A stretch of DNA of 64,000 bases from JBDTDV01 sp039922875 (GTDB taxonomy: Bacteria > Actinomycetota > Actinomycetes > Actinomycetales > Microbacteriaceae), in contig JBDTDV010000061.1 of assembly GCA_039922875.1 (NCBI GenBank), positions 1 to 64,000 on the forward strand. The letters are read 5' to 3'. Under the pieces are notes generated by a model. That model did no database searches and was not told the origin of the DNA. It saw only the letters and a list, made by a program, of their open reading frames with translations. Below are positions 1-7,956 of the stretch, in pieces. A program made the position numbers and the translations under genes. The number at the start of each line of letters is the position of its first letter. Position 1 is the stretch's first letter.

Positions 1-587
1 GCCGCCGGAGCGTCCGATTTGTCCGGGTTGTCCGCCAGGACGTTGGCGATCAGTTGCACCGTTCCCCGGGCGTGATCGATGACGACCAGATCGGCCACGA
101 AACACAGTGCTTGGCCGGGGACCGGCAATTCAGCTGGCGGCCGTCCGGGCAACCGCTCCAATTGCCGCACGCTCTCCCAGCCGATGAAGCCGACCAGTCC
201 CCCGGTCAGCGGCGGCAAACCCGGTATCTTTGGCGTCTGCCAGCGGCTGTGCAAATGCGACAACGCCTCCAGGGGTGCGCGGGTGATCTCGTCACCGAAG
301 GCGGCCTCCCGGCTCAATCCGTAGTCGAGCCAGCTGACCCGTTCCTCTTCCTGAGTCAGCACTCCGAAAGAGGACACTCCGACGAAGGAGAACCGGGACC
401 AGATTCCGCCCTGTTCGGCCGACTCCAGCAGGAAGGTTCCCGCGGCACCGGCGGCCAGTTTGCGGTAGATCCCAACCGGGGTCTCGCCGTCGGCGAAGAG
501 TTCCCGGACCACCGGGATCACTCGGTGCCCGGCGAGCAGCTCCTGAAAACTCTGCCGAGTCGTCGACCCGGCCGTGCCGGTGCTCAT
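1..587 (-). CDS. trpE: Anthranilate synthase component I, N-terminal part (cut by window edge)
   Basis: TrpE makes anthranilate from chorismate in the first step of tryptophan synthesis. Only about 195 codons are in the window; the reading frame is open to base 1, so the catalytic chorismate-binding domain lies outside. The visible part is the N-terminal regulatory domain: residues 52-56 read FLLES, the tryptophan feedback site of the family, and residues 129-137 read GGLVGFIGW. The ATG at 587 overlaps the hisI stop by four bases (ATGA), which fixes the start and suggests translational coupling to the histidine genes. The his-to-trp order is common in actinobacteria. No repeat or attenuator is visible before it because the start lies inside hisI. 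Confidence 0.93.
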   Translation of the reverse strand, partial: MSTGTAGSTTRQSFQELLAGHRVIPVVRELFADGETPVGIYRKLAAGAAGTFLLESAEQGGIWSRFSFVGVSSFGVLTQEEERVSWLDYGLSREAAFGDEITRAPLEALSHLHSRWQTPKIPGLPPLTGGLVGFIGWESVRQLERLPGRPPAELPVPGQALCFVADLVVIDHARGTVQLIANVLADNPDKSDAPA

Positions 588-925
588 ATCAGCCGGTCAC
601 CGTCGAAGCAGGTCCGGGTTCCGGTGTGACAGGCGACGCCCACCTGCTCCACCTGGATCAGGAGCGTGTCGCCATCGCAGTCCAAGGCTGCGCCGCGGAC
701 GTGCTGCAGGTTGCCGGACGTGTCGCCCTTTCGCCAGTACTCTTGCCGGGACCTGGACCAGAAGGTGACCCTGCCCTCGGTGAGCGTTCGCCGCAGCGCC
801 TCGCCGTCCATCCAGCCGAGCATCAGCACCTCGCCGCTGTCCCACTGCTGGATGATCGCCGGAACCAGGCCGACGTCGTTGAAGGTGACCCGCCGGATCA
901 CCTCATCGGTTGTCGTCGTGCTCAT
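584..925 (-). CDS. hisI: Phosphoribosyl-AMP cyclohydrolase
   Basis: HisI opens the adenine ring of phosphoribosyl-AMP in step 3 of histidine synthesis, in the cytoplasm. The 113-residue protein has the normal length of a stand-alone cyclohydrolase. WRKGDTSGN lies at residues 64-72, and the metal ligands Cys83 (in LDCDGD), Cys99 and Cys106 are all present. There is no HisE domain fused at the C-terminus; hisE is a separate gene 1.6 kb upstream. The ATG at 925 overlaps the hisF stop (ATGA) and the stop overlaps trpE, so it is the middle of a tightly coupled hisF-hisI-trpE chain. Confidence 0.97.
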   Translation of the reverse strand: MSTTTTDEVIRRVTFNDVGLVPAIIQQWDSGEVLMLGWMDGEALRRTLTEGRVTFWSRSRQEYWRKGDTSGNLQHVRGAALDCDGDTLLIQVEQVGVACHTGTRTCFDGDRLI

Positions 926-1686
926 TCCCGTACCTCCAGCCCGGCGTCGGACAGACTCTCTTTGACTTGCGCGACGGTGAGTTGCCCGGAGTGGAAGACA
1001 CTGGCCGCCAGCACCGCGTCCGCTCCTGCGCGGATCGCCGGCACGAAATGCTCCAGTAGCCCCGCACCGCCGGAGGCGATCACCGGCACCCGGCTGACCG
1101 CCGCGATCCGGGTGATCAGCTCGGTGTCGTATCCTGCTTTGGTTCCGTCCGCGTCGATCGAGTTCACCAGGAGCTCCCCCGCACCCAGCTCGACCACCTT
1201 CGCCGCCCAGTCCAGCGCATCCAGTGCGGTCTCGGTGCGACCGCCATGGGTGGTCACCACGAAGCCGGATGGGGTGTGGCCGGCCCGTTTGATATCCAAC
1301 GAGACCACCAGCACCTGGGCGCCAAACCTGTCGGCGATCTCCCCGATCAGCGTCGGGCGGGCGATCGCGGCGCTGTTGACTCCGACCTTGTCGGCTCCGC
1401 TGGCTAGCAGGTGAGCCACATCCTCGACGCTGCGGACCCCGCCGCCGACGGTGAGCGGGATGAAAACCTGTTCGGCCGTCGCCCTGACCACGTCGTAGGT
1501 GGTCTCCCGATTGTCGACCGTGGCGTTCACGTCAAGAAAGGTCAGCTCGTCTGCGCCCTGCTCGTAGTACGACCTGGCGAGCTCCACCGGATCTCCGGCG
1601 TCCCGCAAATTGGCGAAGTTGACCCCTTTCACCACACGGCCGGATGCCACGTCAAGACACGGGATCACTCGAACGGCAACAGACAT
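922..1686 (-). CDS. hisF: Imidazole glycerol phosphate synthase cyclase subunit
   Basis: HisF is the (beta/alpha)8-barrel subunit that closes the imidazole ring using ammonia supplied by HisH. The 254 residues match the usual length. The catalytic acids are visible as Asp12 (in VIPCLDV) and Asp131 (in VVSLDIKR), and the phosphate-binding loop GGGVRS lies at residues 81-86. The gene starts nine bases after hisG and overlaps hisI by four. HisH and HisA are not in this window, so its glutaminase partner must be encoded elsewhere. A second ORF-like frame on the other strand is a codon-bias shadow. Confidence 0.97.
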   Translation of the reverse strand: MSVAVRVIPCLDVASGRVVKGVNFANLRDAGDPVELARSYYEQGADELTFLDVNATVDNRETTYDVVRATAEQVFIPLTVGGGVRSVEDVAHLLASGADKVGVNSAAIARPTLIGEIADRFGAQVLVVSLDIKRAGHTPSGFVVTTHGGRTETALDALDWAAKVVELGAGELLVNSIDADGTKAGYDTELITRIAAVSRVPVIASGGAGLLEHFVPAIRAGADAVLAASVFHSGQLTVAQVKESLSDAGLEVRE

Positions 1687-1695
1687 GCCCGCCTC

Positions 1696-2541
1696 CTAGA
1701 GTCGAGCGGCGTGGATCGCGCTGACCAGGATCGCCCGGGCGCCGAGCTCGTAGAGCTCGTCCATCACGAGGTTGGTGTTGGCCCGGGGCACCATCACCCG
1801 CACGGCGACCCAATCGGGGTCGCGCAGCGGGGAGATGGTCGGTGACTCGATCCCTCCGGCGATGGCCGATGCCCGGTCGAGCAGCGCCAACGGCAGATCA
1901 TAATCCATGATCACGAACTGACGCGCCACCAGAACTCCGCGCAGCCGGCGTTCCAAGGTTTCCGCGCCGGGTTTGGCCGCCGGGGAGTCGATCAGCACCG
2001 CCTCGGATTCCAGGATGACCGGGCCGAAGATCGCCAGCCCGGCCTTGCGAAGGGTGGTGCCGGTTTCCACGACGTCGGCGATGACATCCGCGACGCCGAG
2101 CTGAATCGCCGACTCGACTGCGCCGTCCAGTTTCACCAGGTCGGCGGTGACGCCGGCGTTGCGCAGATAGGCGCCGACAAGCCCCGGGTAGCTGGTGGCG
2201 ACGCGCTTGCCGCGGATGTCTTCGACCCCGTTGAACGCTCCGGCCGGCCCGGCGAAGCGGAACGTGGACTGCCCGAACCCGAGGCTTGCCGCCTCGATGG
2301 CACCGGATTCGGAGTCCAACAACAGATCGCGGCCGGTGATCCCGACATCCAGCGCGCCGGAACCGACATAGGTGGCAATGTCTCTGGGGCGCAGGAAGAA
2401 GAACTCGACCCCGTTGCGGGGATCGGGTACGTGCAGTTCTTTCAGATCCCGGCGACCCGTGTAGCCGGCCTCGGAAAGCATTTGGGCGGCGGTTTCCGCT
2501 AGTGAGCCCTTGTTCGGCACCGCGATTCTCAGCATCGTCAC
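1696..2541 (-). CDS. hisG: ATP phosphoribosyltransferase, long (ACT-domain) form
   Basis: HisG joins ATP and PRPP in the committed and feedback-regulated step of histidine synthesis. The 281-residue length is that of the long hexameric HisG_L type, whose C-terminal ACT-like domain (about residues 210-281) binds histidine; no HisZ is needed. The start region LRIAVPNKGSL and the PRPP loop DVVETGTTLRKAGL (around residue 155) are typical. The GTG at 2541 overlaps the hisE stop (GTGA); an in-frame ATG two codons later (2535) is the alternative start. It lies between hisE and hisF in the operon. Confidence 0.96.
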   Translation of the reverse strand: MTMLRIAVPNKGSLAETAAQMLSEAGYTGRRDLKELHVPDPRNGVEFFFLRPRDIATYVGSGALDVGITGRDLLLDSESGAIEAASLGFGQSTFRFAGPAGAFNGVEDIRGKRVATSYPGLVGAYLRNAGVTADLVKLDGAVESAIQLGVADVIADVVETGTTLRKAGLAIFGPVILESEAVLIDSPAAKPGAETLERRLRGVLVARQFVIMDYDLPLALLDRASAIAGGIESPTISPLRDPDWVAVRVMVPRANTNLVMDELYELGARAILVSAIHAARL

Positions 2542-2801
2542 AGGTTCCGGTACACGTCAGCGGTGGTCAGTCCGGTGGCGATCATCATCACCTGCACGTG
2601 GTAGAGCAGCTGCGATATTTCCATGGCGGTGTTCTCGGTGCCCTCGTACTCGGCGGCCATCCACACCTCGGCGGCTTCTTCGACGATCTTCTTGCCGATG
2701 GCATGCACCCCGGCGTCCAATTCGGCGACGGTGCCCGAGCCGGCCGGCCGGGTCCGCGCCTTTTCGCTCAACTCGGCGAACAGGTCATCGAAGGTCTTCA
2801 C
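2538..2801 (-). CDS. hisE: Phosphoribosyl-ATP pyrophosphatase
   Basis: HisE hydrolyses phosphoribosyl-ATP to phosphoribosyl-AMP, step 2 of histidine synthesis. I place the start at the GTG at 2801 (VKTFDDLFAEL), which gives 87 residues, the normal HisE length, and puts the gene five bases after the rpe stop. A longer in-frame reading back to 2969 would only translate the antisense frame of rpe. The MazG-like helical signature is visible in KKIVEEAAEVWMAA and MEISQLLYHVQVMM. No strong ribosome binding site is seen, so coupling to rpe translation is likely. The stop overlaps the hisG GTG. Confidence 0.93.
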   Translation of the reverse strand: MKTFDDLFAELSEKARTRPAGSGTVAELDAGVHAIGKKIVEEAAEVWMAAEYEGTENTAMEISQLLYHVQVMMIATGLTTADVYRNL

Positions 2802-2806
2802 AGGTA

Positions 2807-3532
2807 TCAGGGTACTAGGTGGGCGGTGGCCAAATTCCGCAGCAGTGCGATCTGGCCGGCCGGGTCGTCTGCGGCGAAGACATTTGAGCCGGCCACGAAG
2901 GTGTCGGCGCCGGCCTCTGCAGCCGTGACAATGGTCTCTTGGTTTATCCCGCCGTCCACCTGAAGCCACAGGTCGAGACGGGCCTCGCGGCGGGCGGTGG
3001 CTAACCGAGTGAGTTTTGGCATCACCGACGGCATGAACGCTTGGCCGCCAAAGCCGGGTTCCACGGTCATCACGAGCACCTGGTCGAATTCGGCGAGGAT
3101 GTCCAGGTACGGCTCGACCGGGGTATCCGGCTTAAGCGCGATTCCGGCCCGGCTACCGCGTTGCCGCAGCGTGCGGGCGAGGGCCACCGGATGGCCAGTA
3201 GCCTCGGCATGGAAGGTGACCGAGTAGGCTCCGGCATCCGCGTACTCCGGCGCCCAACGGTCCGGGTCTTCGATCATCAGATGCACGTCGAGCGGGATCG
3301 GGGCGACTTCCTGCAGCCGTTGCACCATCGGCAGTCCGAAGGTCAGGTTCGGCACGAAATGGTTGTCCATGACGTCGACGTGCACCAGATCGGCATCGGA
3401 AATCAGCGCCAACTCGCTCTGAAAGTTTACGAAATCGGCCGCGAGGATGCTCGGACTGATTCTGGCCCGGTCGGGCGGGAAGTCGGCGCTGCTAAATTCG
3501 GCGCGGCTAAAGTCGGCGCTGTTATTTGACAC
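2807..3532 (-). CDS. rpe: Ribulose-phosphate 3-epimerase with repetitive N-terminal extension
   Basis: Rpe interconverts ribulose 5-phosphate and xylulose 5-phosphate in the pentose phosphate pathway. The family core starts at ISPSILAADF (residue 25) and includes VHVDVMDNHFVPN, EPGFGGQ and VDGGIN, the metal- and phosphate-binding segments. The start is a GTG at 3532, giving 241 residues. The first 20 residues are an extension made of near-repeats (SADFS-RAEFS-SADFP) encoded by three 15-base units. I see no closer start codon, so the extension is probably translated. The gene follows rsmB by 38 bases and precedes hisE by five. Confidence 0.95.
   Translation of the reverse strand: MSNNSADFSRAEFSSADFPPDRARISPSILAADFVNFQSELALISDADLVHVDVMDNHFVPNLTFGLPMVQRLQEVAPIPLDVHLMIEDPDRWAPEYADAGAYSVTFHAEATGHPVALARTLRQRGSRAGIALKPDTPVEPYLDILAEFDQVLVMTVEPGFGGQAFMPSVMPKLTRLATARREARLDLWLQVDGGINQETIVTAAEAGADTFVAGSNVFAADDPAGQIALLRNLATAHLVP
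3476..3520 (-). repeat. Tandem repeat, 3 x 15 nt, in frame in the rpe 5' end
   Basis: Three adjacent 15-base units (3476-3490, 3491-3505, 3506-3520) differ at a few positions. They encode the five-residue pattern S-[AR]-[AE]-[DE]-F at the Rpe N-terminus. The period is a multiple of three, so the frame is kept. Confidence 0.8.
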
Positions 3533-3570
3533 CAGCCAAGCCTACCGGCGCCGCCGCTACCGCGGCGATC

Positions 3571-4965
3571 CTACTGACGACGACCGAGCAGGGTGATGAA
3601 CATTGCGTCGGTGCCGTGGCGGTGCGGCCACAGCTGAGCCTGCGCAGGGTCGCCGGCCAGATCGAGCGGGTGGGCGCTGATCGCCTGAAGCACGGCGTGG
3701 GTGTCGCAGGCGGTCACGTCTGCGGTAGCGCGCTTCAGCGCACCGGCGACCGCCACCCGGGTTTCGCCGGGGTGCGGTGAGCAGGTTGCGTAGACCATGA
3801 TGCCGCCGGGCTTCAACGCGCGCAGCGCCGAATCCAACAGCTCGGCTTGCAGGGTGACCAGTTCGGCGACGTCCTGCGGCGACTTGCGCCAGCGAGCTTC
3901 TGGTCGGCGCCGAAGCGCCCCGAGCCCGGTGCAGGGTGCGTCCAGGAGGATGCGGTCGAACTGGCCGGGGTTGGTGTCCCCGATGGTGCGTCCGTCACGG
4001 ATCCACAACTCGGGTGCCGGGCCCGGCAGCCTGCCCAGCGGGGCCAACGCCCGGGCCACTAGACGTGACCTGGCCGGGATTACCTCGTTGGCCACCAGGG
4101 TCGCGCCTGCAGCCCTGGCTTCGGCCGCAAGCAGCGCCGCCTTGCCTCCTGGGCCGGCGCAGAGGTCGAGCCAGCGCTCACCCGGTTCGATCGGACGAGC
4201 CCGGGACAGGGTCAGCGCGACGAGTTGGGAGCCTTCATCCTGAACCCGTAGGGCTCCATCGCTGCCGGCCATCAGGTCGTGCGGGTCGCCGTGCTCGAGC
4301 ACGAAGCCGACCGGCGAATAATCGTTGGCCATGGCATCCGCGGGACGAATGGCCACTCCGGGTAGCGCGGCCATGTTGACCCGCGGCGGCACATTGTCGG
4401 CGGTAAGGAGATCGACCAGCTCGGTCTGCCTGCCCTCGGCGGCCAGCGCCTGCTTCATGGCGCGGACGATCCACAGCGGGTGGGAGTACTCCGCAGCGAG
4501 GAGTTCGTCGGCGGCGGCCGCCGTTGCGACGGTGCCGACCGTGGCGGCTTTGACCCGCTGCAGCCACTGTTGCGGACTGCTGCGGGTGATCGTGCGCAGT
4601 ACCCCGTTACAGAACCCGGTCGCCGATCGCGAGCCGACGCTCCTGGCCAGCTCGACCGATTCGTTCACCGCGGCGTGTGGCGCCACCCGCATCGAGAGCA
4701 ATTGGTGCGCGCCAAGACGCAGGACGTCGAGGATCGGTTGATCGATCTCCTGGACGCTTCGACGGGCGGCGAGGGCGATTACCCGGTCGTAGTAGCCCAA
4801 CATCCGCAGCGTGCCGTAGGTGAGCTCGGTGGCCAGGGCGGCATCGGCGGTGGACAACCGGGCCCGAGATATCCGGGTGGGCAGCAGGAGGTTCGCGTAG
4901 GCGTCGGATTCACGCACGGCAGCGATGACATCGTAGGCAATCTGCCTGGCCGGCTGCACGGTCAT
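3571..4965 (-). CDS. rsmB: 16S rRNA (cytosine-967-C5)-methyltransferase
   Basis: RsmB methylates C967 of 16S rRNA. Residues 1 to about 140 form a NusB-like RNA-binding domain. The Rossmann methyltransferase domain follows, with the SAM motif LCAGPGGKAALLA, the motif DAPCTGLGALRRRPE and the catalytic-cysteine motif YATCSPHPGE. I choose the ATG at 4965, whose ATGA overlaps the fmt stop (464 residues). An ATG 13 codons upstream would lie inside fmt and add an unrelated arginine-rich stretch. The priA-fmt-rsmB order is the standard bacterial arrangement. Confidence 0.95.
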   Translation of the reverse strand: MTVQPARQIAYDVIAAVRESDAYANLLLPTRISRARLSTADAALATELTYGTLRMLGYYDRVIALAARRSVQEIDQPILDVLRLGAHQLLSMRVAPHAAVNESVELARSVGSRSATGFCNGVLRTITRSSPQQWLQRVKAATVGTVATAAAADELLAAEYSHPLWIVRAMKQALAAEGRQTELVDLLTADNVPPRVNMAALPGVAIRPADAMANDYSPVGFVLEHGDPHDLMAGSDGALRVQDEGSQLVALTLSRARPIEPGERWLDLCAGPGGKAALLAAEARAAGATLVANEVIPARSRLVARALAPLGRLPGPAPELWIRDGRTIGDTNPGQFDRILLDAPCTGLGALRRRPEARWRKSPQDVAELVTLQAELLDSALRALKPGGIMVYATCSPHPGETRVAVAGALKRATADVTACDTHAVLQAISAHPLDLAGDPAQAQLWPHRHGTDAMFITLLGRRQ

Positions 4966-5879
4966 CTGGCATCCACCTCGTCGGCGGAGATTCCGCGCCA
5001 CCAATCCGCAGCGGGCATCGGTCGTTTCCCGGACGGTTGTACCGACAGCAATTCCACCGGGTGTGTTGCGGTTCCGGCCAGGATCCGCTTGTGCACAGAT
5101 CGGATCCGGCCGGCCGGCAACGCGGTAGCGTCTGGAGCGCCGTGCGCCTTCAAAATCTTCACCCGATTGCCGTGCACCGTGGTGAAGGCGCCGGGCTCCG
5201 GCGACACGGCCCGGATCCGGTCGTAGACACTTTGTCCGCTGGCGTCCCAGTCGATCCGTGCGTCGTCGATGGTCAGTTTCGCGGCAAGGCTGGCCGCTCC
5301 GGCCTGCGCGATTGAGGTGGCGGTTCCGTCGGCCAGTTCGGCGACCACGTCGGCCAGCAACTGCGCCCCCGATTCAGCCAGTGCCTCCAGCACCTCGCCC
5401 GCGGTCTCATCCGGACCGGTCGGGCGTCTGGTGATACCGAGAATATCGCCGGCGTCGAGCTCCGGGACGAGTCGGAACACGGTTGCGCCGGTGCTGTGAT
5501 CGCCAGCCATGATGGATCGCTGGACCGGAGCGGCGCCGCGCCAGGCCGGCAGCAGCGAGAAGTGCAGGTTGATCCAACCGAGCCGCGGTACGGACAACAG
5601 CGGTTCGCGCACCAGGGCACCGAACGCGACAATGACTCCAAGATCGGGATGCGCCGCGCGGACCCGGTCGGTGGCATCCTGGTCGAGTCGGCCTGTTTTC
5701 AGCACCGGGATGCCGCGTGCGGTCGCGGCGGCGGCGACGGCGGACGGGGTGCGGATTCGATGACGGCCGATTTCGGCGTCGGGTCTGGTGATCACCAGTT
5801 CGATCCGGTGTTCGCCGTCGGCCAGGGTGGCCAGGCTCGGCAGCGCGGCTGCCGGAGTGCCGGCGAAGACCAATCTCAT
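4962..5879 (-). CDS. fmt: Methionyl-tRNA formyltransferase
   Basis: Fmt formylates initiator Met-tRNA using 10-formyl-tetrahydrofolate. The 305 residues match the family. The N-terminus MRLVFAGTPAAA and the catalytic segment HFSLLPAWRGAAPVQ (around residues 106-120, supplying the His of the Asn-His-Asp triad) are clear, as is the later LDAGDI with the Asp. The C-terminal OB-like tRNA-binding domain starts near residue 200. The ATG follows the priA TAG with no spacing and the stop overlaps rsmB, so all three genes should be translated together. Confidence 0.97.
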   Translation of the reverse strand: MRLVFAGTPAAALPSLATLADGEHRIELVITRPDAEIGRHRIRTPSAVAAAATARGIPVLKTGRLDQDATDRVRAAHPDLGVIVAFGALVREPLLSVPRLGWINLHFSLLPAWRGAAPVQRSIMAGDHSTGATVFRLVPELDAGDILGITRRPTGPDETAGEVLEALAESGAQLLADVVAELADGTATSIAQAGAASLAAKLTIDDARIDWDASGQSVYDRIRAVSPEPGAFTTVHGNRVKILKAHGAPDATALPAGRIRSVHKRILAGTATHPVELLSVQPSGKRPMPAADWWRGISADEVDAR

Positions 5880-7898
5880 CTAGGAAATCTCCGGATCGTC
5901 GAATCGTACTTTGAGTTTAGGCGGACGGCGGAACTTTCCGGCGCCGGTGGGAGTCGCCCGCCGGCCCGCCGCGTTTCGTACGATGGCTGCGCGCAGCGCC
6001 GTCGCAACCGCGGCGCCGTTGGCGTAGTCGAAGCGCACGATGGCGCGCAGGGTCTGCGCCGACACATCGTTACTGGCGGGATCCGCGACGGCCACCGGGC
6101 CGAGGACGTCGATAAAACTCCCGGGCTTCAGCGCCGCGATAGCCTGCTCGACGGCGGCCGGATGGCCCGAGATCGAGGCGGTGCGCACCGCGGGCGGGAA
6201 TCCGAGGATCCGCCGGTCGGCCAGTTCAACACTGGCGTAGCCGGCCTGGCGCCACGTGGAAAGCGCGGTTGCCACCGCTCCCCCGACGCCGACCAGCACG
6301 GTTGGCGCACCAGCGCCAGCCAGGGCGCTGGCGTTCGACCACCAGCGCAGGCAATCCTCTGCCACGGTCAGGCTCTCCCTGGCCAGCATGCGTTCGCCGT
6401 CCAGCAACAGCACGGCGCGGTATCCGCCTGGCGGGATCGGTTCGGCACCCCGAGTGGCCACCACCAGCGCCGGTTCCGCCCCGACCCGCAGCAGCGGCCG
6501 TTGGCCGTCCGCAACGATCACCTTGACGCCGGGGAACGCGCGCCCGAGTTCCTCGGCGGTGCGGCCTGCGCCGACGGTAACCAGGCGGAGCTTGGTGCTC
6601 GAGCAATGCGGACAGGACCAATCGGTGGCGATCGACCCGCACCAGCCGCAGGAGGGCAGCTGGGCCGCGCCGCCGATTCCCAGCGGCCCGGCGCAGCGGG
6701 CGCACCGGGCCGCTTTATGGCATTTCTGGCAGGCCAGCACCGGCGCGTACCCTGGTCGGGCCACCTGTACCAGTACCGGGCCGGACTGCACGGCGGTGCG
6801 GGCGTCGCGCCAGGCGGCGGACGGGATGCGCGCCGGCAGTGCCGCGGAACCGCCGGCGTCTTGGCGGGCCGTGACGATGACGCGCGGCGTGACGGCGGGC
6901 GCGGCCGCGACCTCGCCCAGCCAGCCGAGTTCGACCAGGCGTTGCACCGGGACGCTGCGGGTGTGGCCGAGGAAAAGCAGCGCGCAGCGCTGCTCGGCCT
7001 GGCGGAGCAGTGCGACATCCCTGGCGTGCGCATAGGGGGCGAGCGGCTCGGAATGCAGCGAGTCTCCGTCGTCCCATAGCGCGATCAGTCCGAGTGTTGC
7101 GGCTGGCATGTAGACCGCCGACCGGTTACCCAGGATCACCTGCGGCCGGTCGCCCAGGCATTGCAGAAATGCCAGATAGCGCTCCGGGTTGGACTGCCTG
7201 GCGTCTACCCGGGAGATCAGCTCGGCTGGCAGCAGGGTGGCCAGGGCCGCCGCCAATTGTTCCTGATCGCGATAATCCGGGACCACCAGGATGGCGCTGT
7301 AGCCGCCGGCCACGGTCCGGGCTGCTGCCGCGGCGAGGGTGATCGCCCACTCGCCCACCCAGTCACCGGATGGCAGTGGCGCAAGCCGCGGGATCGCGTC
7401 GACAGCTAGCCGCTCGCCCGCGCGAATGGCGGATTCCAGTCGGGACGGTGGGTAGCCGCGAATCGGCGGCGAGTCGGGCTTGGCAGCCTCGCCAGAGGCC
7501 ACGCTCGCCTGAGCGGCCAGCCAGGACTTCTCGACCCTGACCTGCCGCGGTGGCACGGCCAGACGGATCACGTCGTGGGCGCTGCCGGCGCCGCGATCGG
7601 CGACTTTCCTGGCCAGCGCCCACACCTCGGGCTGCAGCACCCTGGCTGGCGAGAGGACCTCGTCAAGATCGCTCACCTCGCCGCCGTATTCGCCGGCGTC
7701 GCCGCGTTCGATCAGGAACCCGGAAGTGATTCTGCCCGCCGCGCGCAGCGGAACCCGCACCCGCACCCCCGGCTGAGCGATCTCGGAGAGTCCCGGAGGG
7801 ATTCGGTAGTCGAAAAGATGATCCAGCCGGGGAACCGAGGTCTCCAGAAGCACGCGTGCGATCGGCCCGGATTCGGCATTTGGCCCCGATTCAGTCAT
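5880..7898 (-). CDS. priA: PriA-like primosomal protein N', ATPase motifs missing
   Basis: PriA restarts stalled replication forks in most bacteria. This 672-residue protein keeps the N-terminal DNA-binding domain (LDHLFDYRIP) and the eight zinc-binding cysteines between about residues 415 and 460 (CQKCHKAARCARC, CGWCG, CPHC). The helicase core has lost its nucleotide site: where a Walker A (GxTGSGKT) is expected it reads AAAAARTVAGGYSAILVVP, and the DEAH box position reads ALWDDGDS. Actinobacterial PriA proteins are known to have degenerate ATPase motifs and are thought to be probable non-helicases. The ATG lies in the first unit of a 17-base tandem repeat. The stop abuts fmt. Confidence 0.92.
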   Translation of the reverse strand: MTESGPNAESGPIARVLLETSVPRLDHLFDYRIPPGLSEIAQPGVRVRVPLRAAGRITSGFLIERGDAGEYGGEVSDLDEVLSPARVLQPEVWALARKVADRGAGSAHDVIRLAVPPRQVRVEKSWLAAQASVASGEAAKPDSPPIRGYPPSRLESAIRAGERLAVDAIPRLAPLPSGDWVGEWAITLAAAAARTVAGGYSAILVVPDYRDQEQLAAALATLLPAELISRVDARQSNPERYLAFLQCLGDRPQVILGNRSAVYMPAATLGLIALWDDGDSLHSEPLAPYAHARDVALLRQAEQRCALLFLGHTRSVPVQRLVELGWLGEVAAAPAVTPRVIVTARQDAGGSAALPARIPSAAWRDARTAVQSGPVLVQVARPGYAPVLACQKCHKAARCARCAGPLGIGGAAQLPSCGWCGSIATDWSCPHCSSTKLRLVTVGAGRTAEELGRAFPGVKVIVADGQRPLLRVGAEPALVVATRGAEPIPPGGYRAVLLLDGERMLARESLTVAEDCLRWWSNASALAGAGAPTVLVGVGGAVATALSTWRQAGYASVELADRRILGFPPAVRTASISGHPAAVEQAIAALKPGSFIDVLGPVAVADPASNDVSAQTLRAIVRFDYANGAAVATALRAAIVRNAAGRRATPTGAGKFRRPPKLKVRFDDPEIS

Positions 7899-7937
7899 CG
7901 GTGCGATTCAGTCATCGGTTCGATTCACTCATCGGTT
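7887..7937 (-). repeat. Tandem repeat, 3 x 17 nt, across the priA start
   Basis: Units at 7887-7903, 7904-7920 and 7921-7937 differ by one or two bases. On the minus strand each unit contains an ATG (7898, 7915, 7932). Because 17 is not a multiple of three, only the ATG at 7898 is in the priA frame. The array starts 19 bases after the metK stop. Confidence 0.85.
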
Positions 7938-7956
7938 CGGGGCGGCACGCGCCCGG

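Noticed and set aside
2538..2969. Longer HisE of 143 residues
   Set aside because: The first 56 residues are antisense-like, arginine-rich and overlap rpe; an 87-residue HisE from the GTG at 2801 fits the family.
5496..7079. Long plus-strand open frame over fmt and priA
   Set aside because: It is antisense to two well-conserved genes and its translation is rich in Gly, Arg, Ala and Gln with no family pattern. High GC in third codon positions produces such shadows.
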